Source: Chloroflexota bacterium
GTDB taxonomy: Bacteria; Chloroflexota; Ktedonobacteria; Ktedonobacterales; JADMIN01
DNA: 64,000 bases
NCBI GenBank assembly: GCA_021323855.1
Contig: JAJPKE010000009.1
Location: 62,001 to 126,000, forward strand
Reading direction: 5' to 3'
Below, one piece after another: positions 31,297 to 39,597 of the stretch. Both the position numbers and the translations under genes were made by a program. Position 1 is the stretch's first letter; the number at the start of each line of letters is the position of its first letter. The notes beneath the pieces were generated by a model that did not search any database, was not told where the DNA came from, and was given only the letters and a program-made list of their open reading frames with translations.

Positions 31297-33075
31297 ATGG
31301 CGACCGAAGCGAAGCTCGAAACTGGCGCGGCGTTCCTCACAACTCCGGTGACTGAGGCACACTTTCTGACGCCGGAGCAATTCACCGATGAACAAAAACT
31401 TATCCAGGAATCCGCCGCGACCTTTATTCAGCGCGAAGTGCTGCCGAAGGCTGAGGAAATTCGCCATCAGGAGCCAGGGCTGATGCCGTCGCTCGTCAAG
31501 AAAGCTGGCGAGCAGGGCTTGCTGATGATTGACGTGCCAGAAGAGTATGGCGGCGCGGATTACGGTCTGGTGGTGAGCGCGCTGGTGGCGCATGAGATGC
31601 GCGAGGCCTCGTTCGCCGTCGCGCATGGCGCACATACCACTATCGGCACGTTGCCCATCGTCTTCTATGGCACCGATGAGCAGAAGCGCACCTATCTGCC
31701 GCGCCTCGCCACCGGCGAACTGATCGGCGCCTATGCGCTGACGGAGCCGGGCGTCGGCTCAGACGCGATGGGCATTCGCACCCGCGCCACGCTCTCCGAG
31801 GACGTCCAATACTATATCCTCAACGGTGCGAAGCAGTGGATCTCCAATGCCGGTTTTGCTGACCTCTTTGTTGTCTTCGCCAAAATAGATGACACAAAAC
31901 ATACGGCCTTCATTGTCGAGGGCGCATGGGATGGCATCTCCACCGGCGCGGAAGAGAAGAAGATGGGCATCAAAGGCTCATCCACGCGCACGCTCTATCT
32001 CGACAATGTGAAAGTGCGGGTCGGCAATGTGCTGGGCGAGATTGGCAAAGGCTACAAGATCGCCTTCAACATCCTCAACATCGGTCGCCTGAAGCTGGGC
32101 GCAGGCGCTTCTGGTGGCGCGCGGGCGGCGCTGGATATGGCGGCGAAGTACTCGGATGAGCGCAAAGCCTTCGGACATCCGCTGCATGGCTTCGGCATGA
32201 TTAAGAAGAAGCTGGCGTACATGGCGGCTGATGTCTACGCCGCCGAATCGCTGGCTTTCCGCACTGTTGGTATGGTGGAGGATGCGCGGGTGGCGGCGGG
32301 CGAGGATCGCCAGGCGCAGCTTGCCGCCATCGAAGAGTATGCCATCGAGTGCTCAATTGCCAAAGTCTACGGTTCGGAGGCGCTGGCGCGCTGCGTGGAC
32401 GAGGGCGTGCAGATTTTCGGCGGCTATGGCTTCATGGACGAGTATCCGATCTCCTGGGCCTACCGCGATGCGCGTATCAATCGCATTTTCGAGGGCACCA
32501 ATGAGGTCAATCGCCTCGTCGCCGCAGGCACGCTATTCCAGCGTGCAATGGCCAACAAAGTGGACATCTTCTCAGTTTTCCCAGAGATTGATAGCCAGGT
32601 GAGCAGTGGCACCGCGCCGGATTTCGCCACTGCGGAGACGCCCGCTGCGCTGCGCGAGAGTGTCAATCTGGTCGAGCGCATCAAGCGCGCCGCAATCTAC
32701 AGCGTCATGAAGGGCGCGATGAAGTTCATGACTACCATCCGCGATGAGCAAGAGTTCCTTGAATATACCGCCAACCAGCTTATCAACATTTTTGCGCTGG
32801 ATAGCGCCGTTGCCCGTGCGCTGTCTGCTGCGCGTGAGGGTGGCGTGGATGCCCGCGCGCATGAACTGATGGCGCAGGTGGCGCTGCTCAAGCATTTCAA
32901 CGAGACACGCGCCGCAATGGAAGGTGTGCTGACAATGGCATTCGAGGGCGATGAGCGCCGCCAGGAGATTGCCCGCGTGCGCGCTTATCTGGGCGACCCG
33001 GAGGCGGACATCGTGCCGCTTCAGCGCGAACTGGCCGGTATCATTGCTGAGCGTGGCGGCTATCCGCTGAAATAG
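31297..33075 (+). CDS. fadE: Acyl-CoA dehydrogenase (FadE-like, 592 aa)
   Basis: Flavin enzyme of the first oxidation step of beta-oxidation. Signature segments are YALTEPGVGSDA near residue 148, QWISNAGFADLF near 180, the arginine/substrate region KAFGHPLHGFGMI, and the catalytic Glu in RIFEGTNEVNRL near 408. About 170 residues follow the dehydrogenase core, as in the long FadE of Bacillus subtilis and mammalian VLCAD/ACAD9. The start at 31297 is preceded by GGGGAGG; 16 upstream codons are open but unsupported. The neighbouring fadA and fadN give a full beta-oxidation set. Confidence 0.92.
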   Translation: MATEAKLETGAAFLTTPVTEAHFLTPEQFTDEQKLIQESAATFIQREVLPKAEEIRHQEPGLMPSLVKKAGEQGLLMIDVPEEYGGADYGLVVSALVAHEMREASFAVAHGAHTTIGTLPIVFYGTDEQKRTYLPRLATGELIGAYALTEPGVGSDAMGIRTRATLSEDVQYYILNGAKQWISNAGFADLFVVFAKIDDTKHTAFIVEGAWDGISTGAEEKKMGIKGSSTRTLYLDNVKVRVGNVLGEIGKGYKIAFNILNIGRLKLGAGASGGARAALDMAAKYSDERKAFGHPLHGFGMIKKKLAYMAADVYAAESLAFRTVGMVEDARVAAGEDRQAQLAAIEEYAIECSIAKVYGSEALARCVDEGVQIFGGYGFMDEYPISWAYRDARINRIFEGTNEVNRLVAAGTLFQRAMANKVDIFSVFPEIDSQVSSGTAPDFATAETPAALRESVNLVERIKRAAIYSVMKGAMKFMTTIRDEQEFLEYTANQLINIFALDSAVARALSAAREGGVDARAHELMAQVALLKHFNETRAAMEGVLTMAFEGDERRQEIARVRAYLGDPEADIVPLQRELAGIIAERGGYPLK

Positions 33076-33089
33076 ATCGCACTCTGGCA

Positions 33090-33115
33090 CCCCTCTCCCG
33101 TGCGCGGGAGAGGGG
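33090..33115. repeat. REP-like palindrome between fadE and the thioesterase gene
   Basis: CCCCTCTCCCG (33090-33100), loop TGCG, then CGGGAGAGGGG (33105-33115): an 11-bp perfect stem followed by G-rich sequence, with no T run. It shares the CCCCTCTCC/GGAGAGGGG stem with the terminator at 37306-37335. It may attenuate between the two genes or be a dispersed repeat. Confidence 0.6.
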
Positions 33116-33131
33116 CTGGGGGTGGGGAAAT

Positions 33132-33587
33132 ATGGACATAGAGGCAATGAATCGCATGCTGGCGGACTCAGTGCCGTTCAGCCGCGTACTGGGTGTGCAG
33201 GTAGTCTCGGTGAGCGATGAGCAGGCCGAGACGCTTCTGCCTGCCTCGCCAGAACGGCTCAATCATGTCGGCACAGTTCATGCCGTGGCGCAGTTCGGCC
33301 AGGGCGAAACAACCTCCGGCATCCTGCTGGTTGCGCTGTTCAATGACTTACAGGCGCAGGGGATTGTGCCAGTGGCTGCCGATGTAGCGATTCACTATCG
33401 CAAACCGGCGCGCGGCGACCTGCACGGCGCCGCCATCCTACCACGTGACGAGCAGGCGCGTATCCGCGCGGAGGTGCGCGAGACCGGACGCGCCCGCGTC
33501 ACGATTCCCGTCACGTTACGCGATGACGAAGGAACGGTTACGACCGAGTTCGAGATTGATTGGGTGCTGCTCAAGCCACGCGCGTGA
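33132..33587 (+). CDS. Hotdog-fold thioesterase (DUF4442/PaaI-like)
   Basis: This 151-residue protein has the hotdog fold pattern: HVGTVHAVAQFGQGETTSG, where HxGxxHxxAxxxxxE is near residue 44, then VAADVAIHYRKPARGDLHG and a C-terminal WVLLKP strand. Such proteins hydrolyse acyl-CoA thioesters. The HVGTVHA pattern corresponds to DUF4442 proteins. The G-rich stretch 33118-33127 is the ribosome site. Its position inside the fad group suggests it releases CoA or removes dead-end acyl-CoA during beta-oxidation. Substrate chain length is unknown. Confidence 0.8.
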   Translation: MDIEAMNRMLADSVPFSRVLGVQVVSVSDEQAETLLPASPERLNHVGTVHAVAQFGQGETTSGILLVALFNDLQAQGIVPVAADVAIHYRKPARGDLHGAAILPRDEQARIRAEVRETGRARVTIPVTLRDDEGTVTTEFEIDWVLLKPRA

Positions 33588-33694
33588 GTTGTCATACTAT
33601 CGGCGCAAGACGCCAGCGAAAAGTGGAGTAGTAAGAGCCGGAGCAGGTTGCCTCTGACGCTACAACGTTGTAGACACCTAAAAGGAGCCATGTT

Positions 33695-34885
33695 ATGCCA
33701 GAAGCTGTTATCGTCAGCGCCGTTCGCACACCGATTGGGCGCGCGGGCAAAGGAACGCTGCGCACTGTGCGCGCCGATGACCTGGCGGCGGTCGCCATTC
33801 GCGCCGCTGTGGAGCGCGTGCCGAACCTCGACCCCAACCTGATCGAAGACCTAATTCTCGGTTGCGCCTTCCCGGAAGGCGAGCAAGGTATGAACCTCGC
33901 CCGCATTGTCACAGGGCTTGCCGGTTTGCCGGTCAACTCTGGTGGTGTCACTGTCAACCGCTTCTGCGCCAGCAGCCTTCAGGCGGTGAACATGGCGGCG
34001 CAGAGCATCATGCTGGGCCAGGGTGATGTCATTGTCGCTGGCGGCGTAGAATCCATGTCGCGCGTGCCGATGGGCGGCTTCAACCCCAGCTTTAACCCCA
34101 AGCTCATCAACAATCCAGAGGGCATCGAGGCGTGCGGCGTTCCCACTGAGCGGCGTATGGAGTTTACGCAATCATACATTCCAATGGGCATCACCGCTGA
34201 GAATCTGGCGCGCGAATATTCAGTCAGCCGCGAAGATCAAGACAAGTTCGCGCTGCGCAGCCACCAGCGCGCCATCGCCGCGATTGATAGCGGCATCTTC
34301 GCCAAAGAGATCGTGCCGGTGACACTGCCCGACGGTAGCCAGTTCACTACGGATGAGGGACCGCGCCGTGATACCTCGCTCGAAAAGCTGGTTTCGCTCG
34401 AACCTGCCTTCATTGCCGGTGGCACGGTTACTGCCGGCAATAGCAGCCCGCTCAACGATGGCGCATCCGGTGCGGTGCTGATGTCGGCGGAGAAGGCGCG
34501 CGAACTGGGCATCCAGCCGCGTGCGCGCATCATCTCGATGGCGGTTGCTGGCGTGCGCCCGGATATTATGGGCATCGGCCCGGTCCCCGCCGTGCGTAAG
34601 GCGCTCGAACGCGCGCATCTACAACTTGGCGACATTGACATCATCGAACTGAACGAAGCCTTCGCCGCGCAATCGCTGGCGGTCATTCGCTCGCTGGGCA
34701 TAGATGAAGACAAGCTCAACCCACATGGCGGCGCCATCGCGCTCGGCCATCCACTCGGCTGCACCGGCGCGCGCCTGATCGCCACACTCGTCAACGACCT
34801 CGAAACGCTGGACAAGCGGCTGGGCATGGCGACGCTCTGTGTCGGCGGCGGCCAGGGCGTGGCGACGATTATCGAGCGGCTCTAG
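33695..34885 (+). CDS. fadA: Acetyl-CoA C-acyltransferase (thiolase)
   Basis: This 396-residue thiolase cleaves 3-ketoacyl-CoA in the last step of beta-oxidation. The nucleophilic cysteine is in NRFCASSLQAVNMAA near residue 91, with VAGGVESMSRVPMGG following. The GHPLGCTGARL motif (active-site His and second Cys) lies near residue 350, and the C-terminal GGGQGVATI is typical. AAGGAG lies 7 bp before the ATG. It sits 18 bp upstream of fadN on the same strand. The order fadE-thioesterase-fadA-fadN resembles the B. subtilis fadNAE operon in content. Confidence 0.95.
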   Translation: MPEAVIVSAVRTPIGRAGKGTLRTVRADDLAAVAIRAAVERVPNLDPNLIEDLILGCAFPEGEQGMNLARIVTGLAGLPVNSGGVTVNRFCASSLQAVNMAAQSIMLGQGDVIVAGGVESMSRVPMGGFNPSFNPKLINNPEGIEACGVPTERRMEFTQSYIPMGITAENLAREYSVSREDQDKFALRSHQRAIAAIDSGIFAKEIVPVTLPDGSQFTTDEGPRRDTSLEKLVSLEPAFIAGGTVTAGNSSPLNDGASGAVLMSAEKARELGIQPRARIISMAVAGVRPDIMGIGPVPAVRKALERAHLQLGDIDIIELNEAFAAQSLAVIRSLGIDEDKLNPHGGAIALGHPLGCTGARLIATLVNDLETLDKRLGMATLCVGGGQGVATIIERL

Positions 34886-34903
34886 GGAAGGCGGCGAGAT
34901 TCG

Positions 34904-37288
34904 ATGAGTTATGACATCAAACGCGCCGCTGTTGTCGGCGCGGGCATCATGGGTGCGGGCATCGCCGCGCACCTGGCCAATGTTGGTATTCCGGTGCTGC
35001 TGCTCGACATCGTGCCGGATGACGCCAAAGGCACGACGAATCGCGCAGCGCGCAACCGCATTGCGCAGGCTGGCCTCGATAAAGCCATCAAGGCGAAACC
35101 AGCCTCAGCGTTCTATACCACGCGCTCGGCGAAGCTGGTTACCGTTGGCAATACCGAGGACGATCTGGCGCGGCTGGGTGAGGTAGATTGGATTGTCGAG
35201 GCGGTCTTTGAGCAGCTTGATATCAAGACCGACCTCTACGCGCGCATCGAGCAGGTGCGCCGCCCTGGCACGATCATCAGCTCGAATACATCGGGCTTGC
35301 CCGCGACGATGTTGCTGGAAGGGCGCAGCGAAGATTTCCGCCGTCACTTCCTGATTACGCACTTCTTCAATCCGGTGCGCTTCATGAAGCTGTTGGAACT
35401 GGTGGCCGGACCCGAAACCGATCCGGCGCTGATGGCCTACATGGGCGACTTCTGCACCAACCGGCTTGGCAAGGGCGTGGTCTATTGCAAAGATCGTCCC
35501 AACTTCATCGGCAACCGCATCGGCACCTATGGCTTCCTGGCAACGGTGCATCGTGTGCTGAACGAAGGCTATAAGATCGAAGAAGCTGACGCAATCCTGG
35601 GGCCGGCGATGGGACGTCCGCGTTCGGCGGCCTTCCGCACGGCTGATCTGGCGGGCATTGATACGCTGCTGCATGTCGCCGACAATCTCTATGAGAACCT
35701 GCCGAACGACCCACAGCGAGAACTCTTTCGCATGCCACAATTCGTGCGCGATATGGTGGCGCAGGGCAAACTTGGCGATAAGACCGGTCAGGGATTCTAC
35801 AAGAGAGAAAAGGGCGGCGACAAGCGCACTATCCTGGTGATAGACTCGGCGACACTGGAGTATCGCGCGCAGGATTCCGTTCACTTCTCCTCGCTCGATT
35901 CCGTCAAGGACAATCCCGATGTCTTCGAGCGCATCAAGACGGTCATCAACGCAACCGACCGCGCCGGTACGCTTGCCTGGGAACTGACCGCCGACACACT
36001 GCTCTACACCGCAACTGTGGCGCAGGAAATTTCTAATGATATCGTGAACATAGACAACGCGATGCGCTGGGGCTTCAACTGGGATGCCGGCCCTTTCCAG
36101 ACATGGGACGCGCTGGGCGTAGAGTCACTGGCGAAGCGTATGGCCGCCGACGGGCGCACATTGCCGCCGCTGGTGGAACAGGTGTTGGGCAACGGTACTG
36201 GCCGCTTCTACACGGAGACGCCGGAGCGCAGCTACTTCGACTTCAACAGTGGCAGCTACAAGCCGGTGCCGCAGACTGGCCTATCGCTCAACCTGACGCT
36301 ACTCAAAAAGGCTGGCAAAGTCGTCAAGGACAACCGTAGTGCGGCGTTGATTGACCTGGGCGACGGTGTGCTTGGCATCGAGTTCCATGCCAAGATGAAC
36401 GCGATAGACGACGACCTTACGGCGATGATGAAGGCTGGCATCGAGGAGGCGCAGAAGAACTGGCGCGCGGTGGTCATCGGCAACGAGGCGCCGGACTTCT
36501 CGGTCGGCGCAAATCTGGCGCAGGTGTTGATGGGCGCGAAGATGCGCATGTGGCCGCTGATCGAGAAGGGTGTCAACGCCCTGCAACAGACACATCTGGC
36601 GCTGAAGTACAGTCAGGTGCCGGTGGTTGTGGCTCCTGCCGGGCGTGTGCTGGGTGGCGGTTGCGAAATCGTGATGCACGGCCATAAGGCGCGGGCGGCG
36701 GCGGAGACGTACATGGGTCTGGTGGAGGTCGGCGTCGGGGTAATTCCGGCGGGCGGCGGCTGCAAAGAGTTGCTGGCGCGCTGGGCCACGATGACGCCGG
36801 AGCATGGACCCTTCCCCGCGCCACGCCATGTCTTTGAGATTGTCGCCGTGGCGACCGTTGCCACCAGCGCCGCCGATGCCATGCAGTACGGCTTCCTCAA
36901 GAAGACCGACAGTATCACGTTGGACCGCGAACGCCTGCTGGCGGATGCCAAAGCCGATGCACTGGCGCTGGCGGACGCCAAAGATCGCGGGGAGTGGCAG
37001 CCGCCAGAGCCACCAACCTTCCGTCTGCCGGGCGCGAGCGGTCGCCTGGTGCTGGAGCAGGTGGTGGATGGCTTGCGCTTGCAGGGCAAAGCCAGCGAAT
37101 ACGACGCAGTGGTCGCTGGAAAGCTGGCCTATGTGCTGACGGGCGGCAACTGTTCGCCGCTCGATACGCTGACTGAGCAAGACATCCTCGATTTGGAGCG
37201 TGAGGCATTCGTGAGCCTCTGCGGCAATCCCAAGACGCAGGACCGTATGGAGGCGCTGCTCAAAACGGGCAAGCCGCTGCGCAATTAG
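34904..37288 (+). CDS. fadN: 3-hydroxyacyl-CoA dehydrogenase / enoyl-CoA hydratase fusion (FadN)
   Basis: This 794-residue bifunctional protein has the NAD(P)-binding fold first: AAVVGAGIMGAGIAAHLAN near residue 8, then FLITHFFNPVRFMKLLELV. The C-terminal third carries an enoyl-CoA hydratase-like domain: APDFSVGANL and GRVLGGGCEIVMHGHKARA near residue 580. Domain order (dehydrogenase N-terminal, hydratase C-terminal) matches Bacillus FadN and is opposite to E. coli FadB. It catalyses hydration and NAD-dependent oxidation of enoyl-CoA. A strong terminator follows and ends the unit. Confidence 0.95.
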   Translation: MSYDIKRAAVVGAGIMGAGIAAHLANVGIPVLLLDIVPDDAKGTTNRAARNRIAQAGLDKAIKAKPASAFYTTRSAKLVTVGNTEDDLARLGEVDWIVEAVFEQLDIKTDLYARIEQVRRPGTIISSNTSGLPATMLLEGRSEDFRRHFLITHFFNPVRFMKLLELVAGPETDPALMAYMGDFCTNRLGKGVVYCKDRPNFIGNRIGTYGFLATVHRVLNEGYKIEEADAILGPAMGRPRSAAFRTADLAGIDTLLHVADNLYENLPNDPQRELFRMPQFVRDMVAQGKLGDKTGQGFYKREKGGDKRTILVIDSATLEYRAQDSVHFSSLDSVKDNPDVFERIKTVINATDRAGTLAWELTADTLLYTATVAQEISNDIVNIDNAMRWGFNWDAGPFQTWDALGVESLAKRMAADGRTLPPLVEQVLGNGTGRFYTETPERSYFDFNSGSYKPVPQTGLSLNLTLLKKAGKVVKDNRSAALIDLGDGVLGIEFHAKMNAIDDDLTAMMKAGIEEAQKNWRAVVIGNEAPDFSVGANLAQVLMGAKMRMWPLIEKGVNALQQTHLALKYSQVPVVVAPAGRVLGGGCEIVMHGHKARAAAETYMGLVEVGVGVIPAGGGCKELLARWATMTPEHGPFPAPRHVFEIVAVATVATSAADAMQYGFLKKTDSITLDRERLLADAKADALALADAKDRGEWQPPEPPTFRLPGASGRLVLEQVVDGLRLQGKASEYDAVVAGKLAYVLTGGNCSPLDTLTEQDILDLEREAFVSLCGNPKTQDRMEALLKTGKPLRN

Positions 37289-37305
37289 GCGGTCCTCACC
37301 CCTGG

Positions 37306-37335
37306 CCCCTCTCCTCGCAAGGAGAGGGGTATTTT
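37306..37335 (+). terminator. Rho-independent terminator after fadN
   Basis: CCCCTCTCC (37306-37314), six-base loop, GGAGAGGGG (37321-37329) then TATTTTT. A 9-bp GC-rich stem followed by a T run, 18 bp beyond the fadN stop. Confidence 0.9.
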
Positions 37336-37350
37336 TGTGCAGATTCATCA

Positions 37351-38457
37351 TCAGCCAGTGGTGATCGTCACCATGCTGGCGGAGCTAGAGACTTCGATGT
37401 CGTAGTAGGGGGTATCCACCGTATAGTCGGCGCTTTGTAGCCGCAAGTCACCCCCCATATTGCTGAGCGTCTGGTTGTCGAAGACGAAGGTAGAGACCCA
37501 GCCCTTGAGGTGGGCGCGGACCGCGACCCCAGCGGGCCGTTGAACAATAATTGCTGATGCGCCACCGCTGATTTCGATAGGAACCACGCCGGAGGGTTTG
37601 GGAAGTTCCAGGTGGATTGTACTCATCCCCCCCCTGACCGCCAATCCTGCGAGATCGAGACCATCTAGCAGCGCCGAAATTTCTGATGCTCCGCCCTGGA
37701 CCACGATGTGCCACGGAATAGCAGTGTTGAGCGTTACCTCCGCCGCGCGTTTCTCTCTATCCAGGGGCCACAAACGCTTTGAATAGCGCATGCTGACCAC
37801 ACCATCTTTCACTTTGACCTCCGGCGGCGCTCCCTGAAAACTGGCCTGATAAAGTTCGGACATGGTATCGCCTGCACGCACGGTCAACCCGGAGACCCCA
37901 GCATAGACGACGAGCCGGGCGCTCTTCAGATCGCCAAGTGGAGCGGAGAATAGCTCCTCCTCGCTCGATGGTGTTTCCCGCAACCTGACGATTTCCGTCC
38001 TGGAGAGCGCGTTGCTGCGTGCGAGGACTTGCAGCAGAAAGGCAAGCTGGTCATCGGTGTAGTCCGCTGCCATGTCTTCCCAGGCTTTCCCCAGCGTAGC
38101 GAAGGTTGCATTGATCTTACGCAGTTCGTCCTTCTCTTTTTCTAGCGAGATAATAACCCGGCGGCCATCATTCGGGTCGCGCTCCCGGCGCACGACTCCG
38201 GCTTCCTCCAACCGATTGAGCATCCCGGTGATCGCTCCGGTCGTCAGGCCGGTAAGATCGGCAAGCTGGCCAGCGGTTGCTGGCCCGGCGGTATCCAGGA
38301 TATCAATCACCTCCATATCAGTAACCGTCATACCAACACGCCCCGCCGCCGTCCGAAAGTAGGATGAGCCGAGCGCATTGAACTGCCGCAGCTCGCGCGC
38401 GAGCTGCTCCAGCATCTGCGCACGATGTTCCTCATTGCCTCTATCACCTCTTGACAT
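37351..38457 (-). CDS. MarR-family regulator fused to a beta-rich C-terminal domain
   Basis: This is 368 residues. Residues 20-160 are a MarR winged helix: GMTVTDMEVIDIL, ATAGQLADLTGLTTGAITGML, and the wing RERDPNDGRRVIISL. From about residue 170 the protein becomes Ser/Val/Gly-rich with repeated short strands, for example SGLTVRAGD, ASEISALLDGLDLAGLAVRGG, VPIEISGGASAIIVQRP, resembling DUF4097/adhesin-like beta-helix domains. Such a fusion is unusual for MarR proteins of about 150 residues. The start at 38457 has AGGAGG 8 bp upstream. A perfect inverted repeat lies immediately upstream, and a DrrAB-type exporter diverges from it, the usual MarR target. Confidence 0.85.
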   Translation of the reverse strand: MSRGDRGNEEHRAQMLEQLARELRQFNALGSSYFRTAAGRVGMTVTDMEVIDILDTAGPATAGQLADLTGLTTGAITGMLNRLEEAGVVRRERDPNDGRRVIISLEKEKDELRKINATFATLGKAWEDMAADYTDDQLAFLLQVLARSNALSRTEIVRLRETPSSEEELFSAPLGDLKSARLVVYAGVSGLTVRAGDTMSELYQASFQGAPPEVKVKDGVVSMRYSKRLWPLDREKRAAEVTLNTAIPWHIVVQGGASEISALLDGLDLAGLAVRGGMSTIHLELPKPSGVVPIEISGGASAIIVQRPAGVAVRAHLKGWVSTFVFDNQTLSNMGGDLRLQSADYTVDTPYYDIEVSSSASMVTITTG

Positions 38458-38481
38458 CCTCATTTCCTCCTGGTATAGTTC

Positions 38482-38506
38482 AATTACCTTAGTCAATAAG
38501 GTAATT
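38482..38506. promoter_or_regulatory. Perfect inverted-repeat operator of the MarR regulator
   Basis: AATTACCTTA (38482-38491), spacer GTCAA, TAAGGTAATT (38497-38506). Both 10-bp arms are perfectly complementary. It lies in the 141-bp divergent spacer between the marR-type gene and drrA, 25 bp upstream of the regulator start. Size and position fit a MarR dimer site with autoregulation; AT-rich arms contrast with the GC-rich surroundings. Confidence 0.8.
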
Positions 38507-38598
38507 ATCAGATAGTTCACTTAGTCGCATTTGCATTTATTGGCGCTTCGTTTAGCGGCTCAGTGAATTCCAGTATAGCATATGGAGGCGTTCCGGTG

Positions 38599-39597
38599 AT
38601 GATCGAAACCCAGGGGTTGCGCAAAGCGTTCGGCAAGCAGGTGGTCCTCGACGGGCTTGACCTGACAGTAGCGGAAGGCATGATCTTCGCGCTGCTCGGC
38701 CCCAACGGCGCGGGTAAGACGACAACGGTACAGATTCTCTCGACACTGATCCGCGCCGATGGCGGCACTGCACGGGTAGCCGGGTATGACGTTGCCCGCC
38801 AACCTGATGCCGTCCGCAAGGTGATCGGCGTGACTGGCCAGTTCTCGGCGGTGGACAATATGCTCACTGGCGAAGAAAACCTGCTGCTGATGGCGGATTT
38901 GCATCATTTGAGCCGTCGTGAAGGCAGAAAGCTCGCCGCTGATCTGCTTGATCGTTTCGAGTTGACCGATGCAGCTAAGAAGACGCCGGTTCAATATTCT
39001 GGTGGCATGCGGCGCCGGCTGGATCTGGCAATGACGCTGGTAGGCAATCCGCGCCTCATCTTCCTCGATGAGCCGACCACCGGGCTGGACCCCCGCAGCC
39101 GCCAGACCATGTGGCAGATCATCCGCGACCTGGTGGCGCGCGGCGTGACGATTTTCCTGACGACGCAATATCTGGACGAAGCCGACCAGCTTGCCCACCG
39201 CATCGCCGTCCTCGACCAGGGCAAACTGGTAGCCGAGGGCACGCCAGACGACCTGAAACGCCGCATTCCTGGCGGACATGTGCGCCTGCAATTCGCCGAC
39301 GAGCGCAGTCTCGGTCTGGCGGCCAGTACGCTGGGTGTTGGCGCAGGAACGGGCGCGCGCGATGACGAGGCGCTCACGCTGCGGGTGCCCACCGATGGCA
39401 GCGTTCAGTCGGTGAAGGCCATTCTCGACCGGCTCGACTACGGAGCCAGCGCGGATACGGCGGTTGAGGATGCGGGCGTGACGGTGCATATCCCCGACCT
39501 CGACGATGTGTTCTTTGCCCTCACTGGCCATATCAATATGCAGAACGACACGCAGAATGGCTCACAACCTGCTAAGCAGAAAGGCGCTGTACGATGA
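38599..39597 (+). CDS. ABC exporter ATP-binding protein (DrrA family)
   Basis: This is a 332-residue ATPase: Walker A GPNGAGKTTTVQIL near residue 35, Q-loop GVTGQFSAVDNMLTG, signature QYSGGMRRRLDLAMTLV, Walker B LIFLDEPTTGLDPRSR. The LDPRSR-W and the C-terminal 90-residue domain with DLDDVFFALTGH match daunorubicin-resistance (DrrA) type ATPases. The start at 38599 (MIETQGLRK) has GGAGG about 10 bp upstream. It overlaps the permease gene by ATGA. Substrate is probably a drug or lipid but cannot be named. Confidence 0.9.
   Translation: MIETQGLRKAFGKQVVLDGLDLTVAEGMIFALLGPNGAGKTTTVQILSTLIRADGGTARVAGYDVARQPDAVRKVIGVTGQFSAVDNMLTGEENLLLMADLHHLSRREGRKLAADLLDRFELTDAAKKTPVQYSGGMRRRLDLAMTLVGNPRLIFLDEPTTGLDPRSRQTMWQIIRDLVARGVTIFLTTQYLDEADQLAHRIAVLDQGKLVAEGTPDDLKRRIPGGHVRLQFADERSLGLAASTLGVGAGTGARDDEALTLRVPTDGSVQSVKAILDRLDYGASADTAVEDAGVTVHIPDLDDVFFALTGHINMQNDTQNGSQPAKQKGAVR

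Noticed and set aside
36299-37351. 350-codon open frame opposite fadN
   Set aside because: Antisense to a highly conserved gene; low-complexity composition and no start signal.
38560-39531. 323-codon open frame opposite the DrrA-type ATPase
   Set aside because: Mirror of the ATPase gene; sequence has no recognisable domain.
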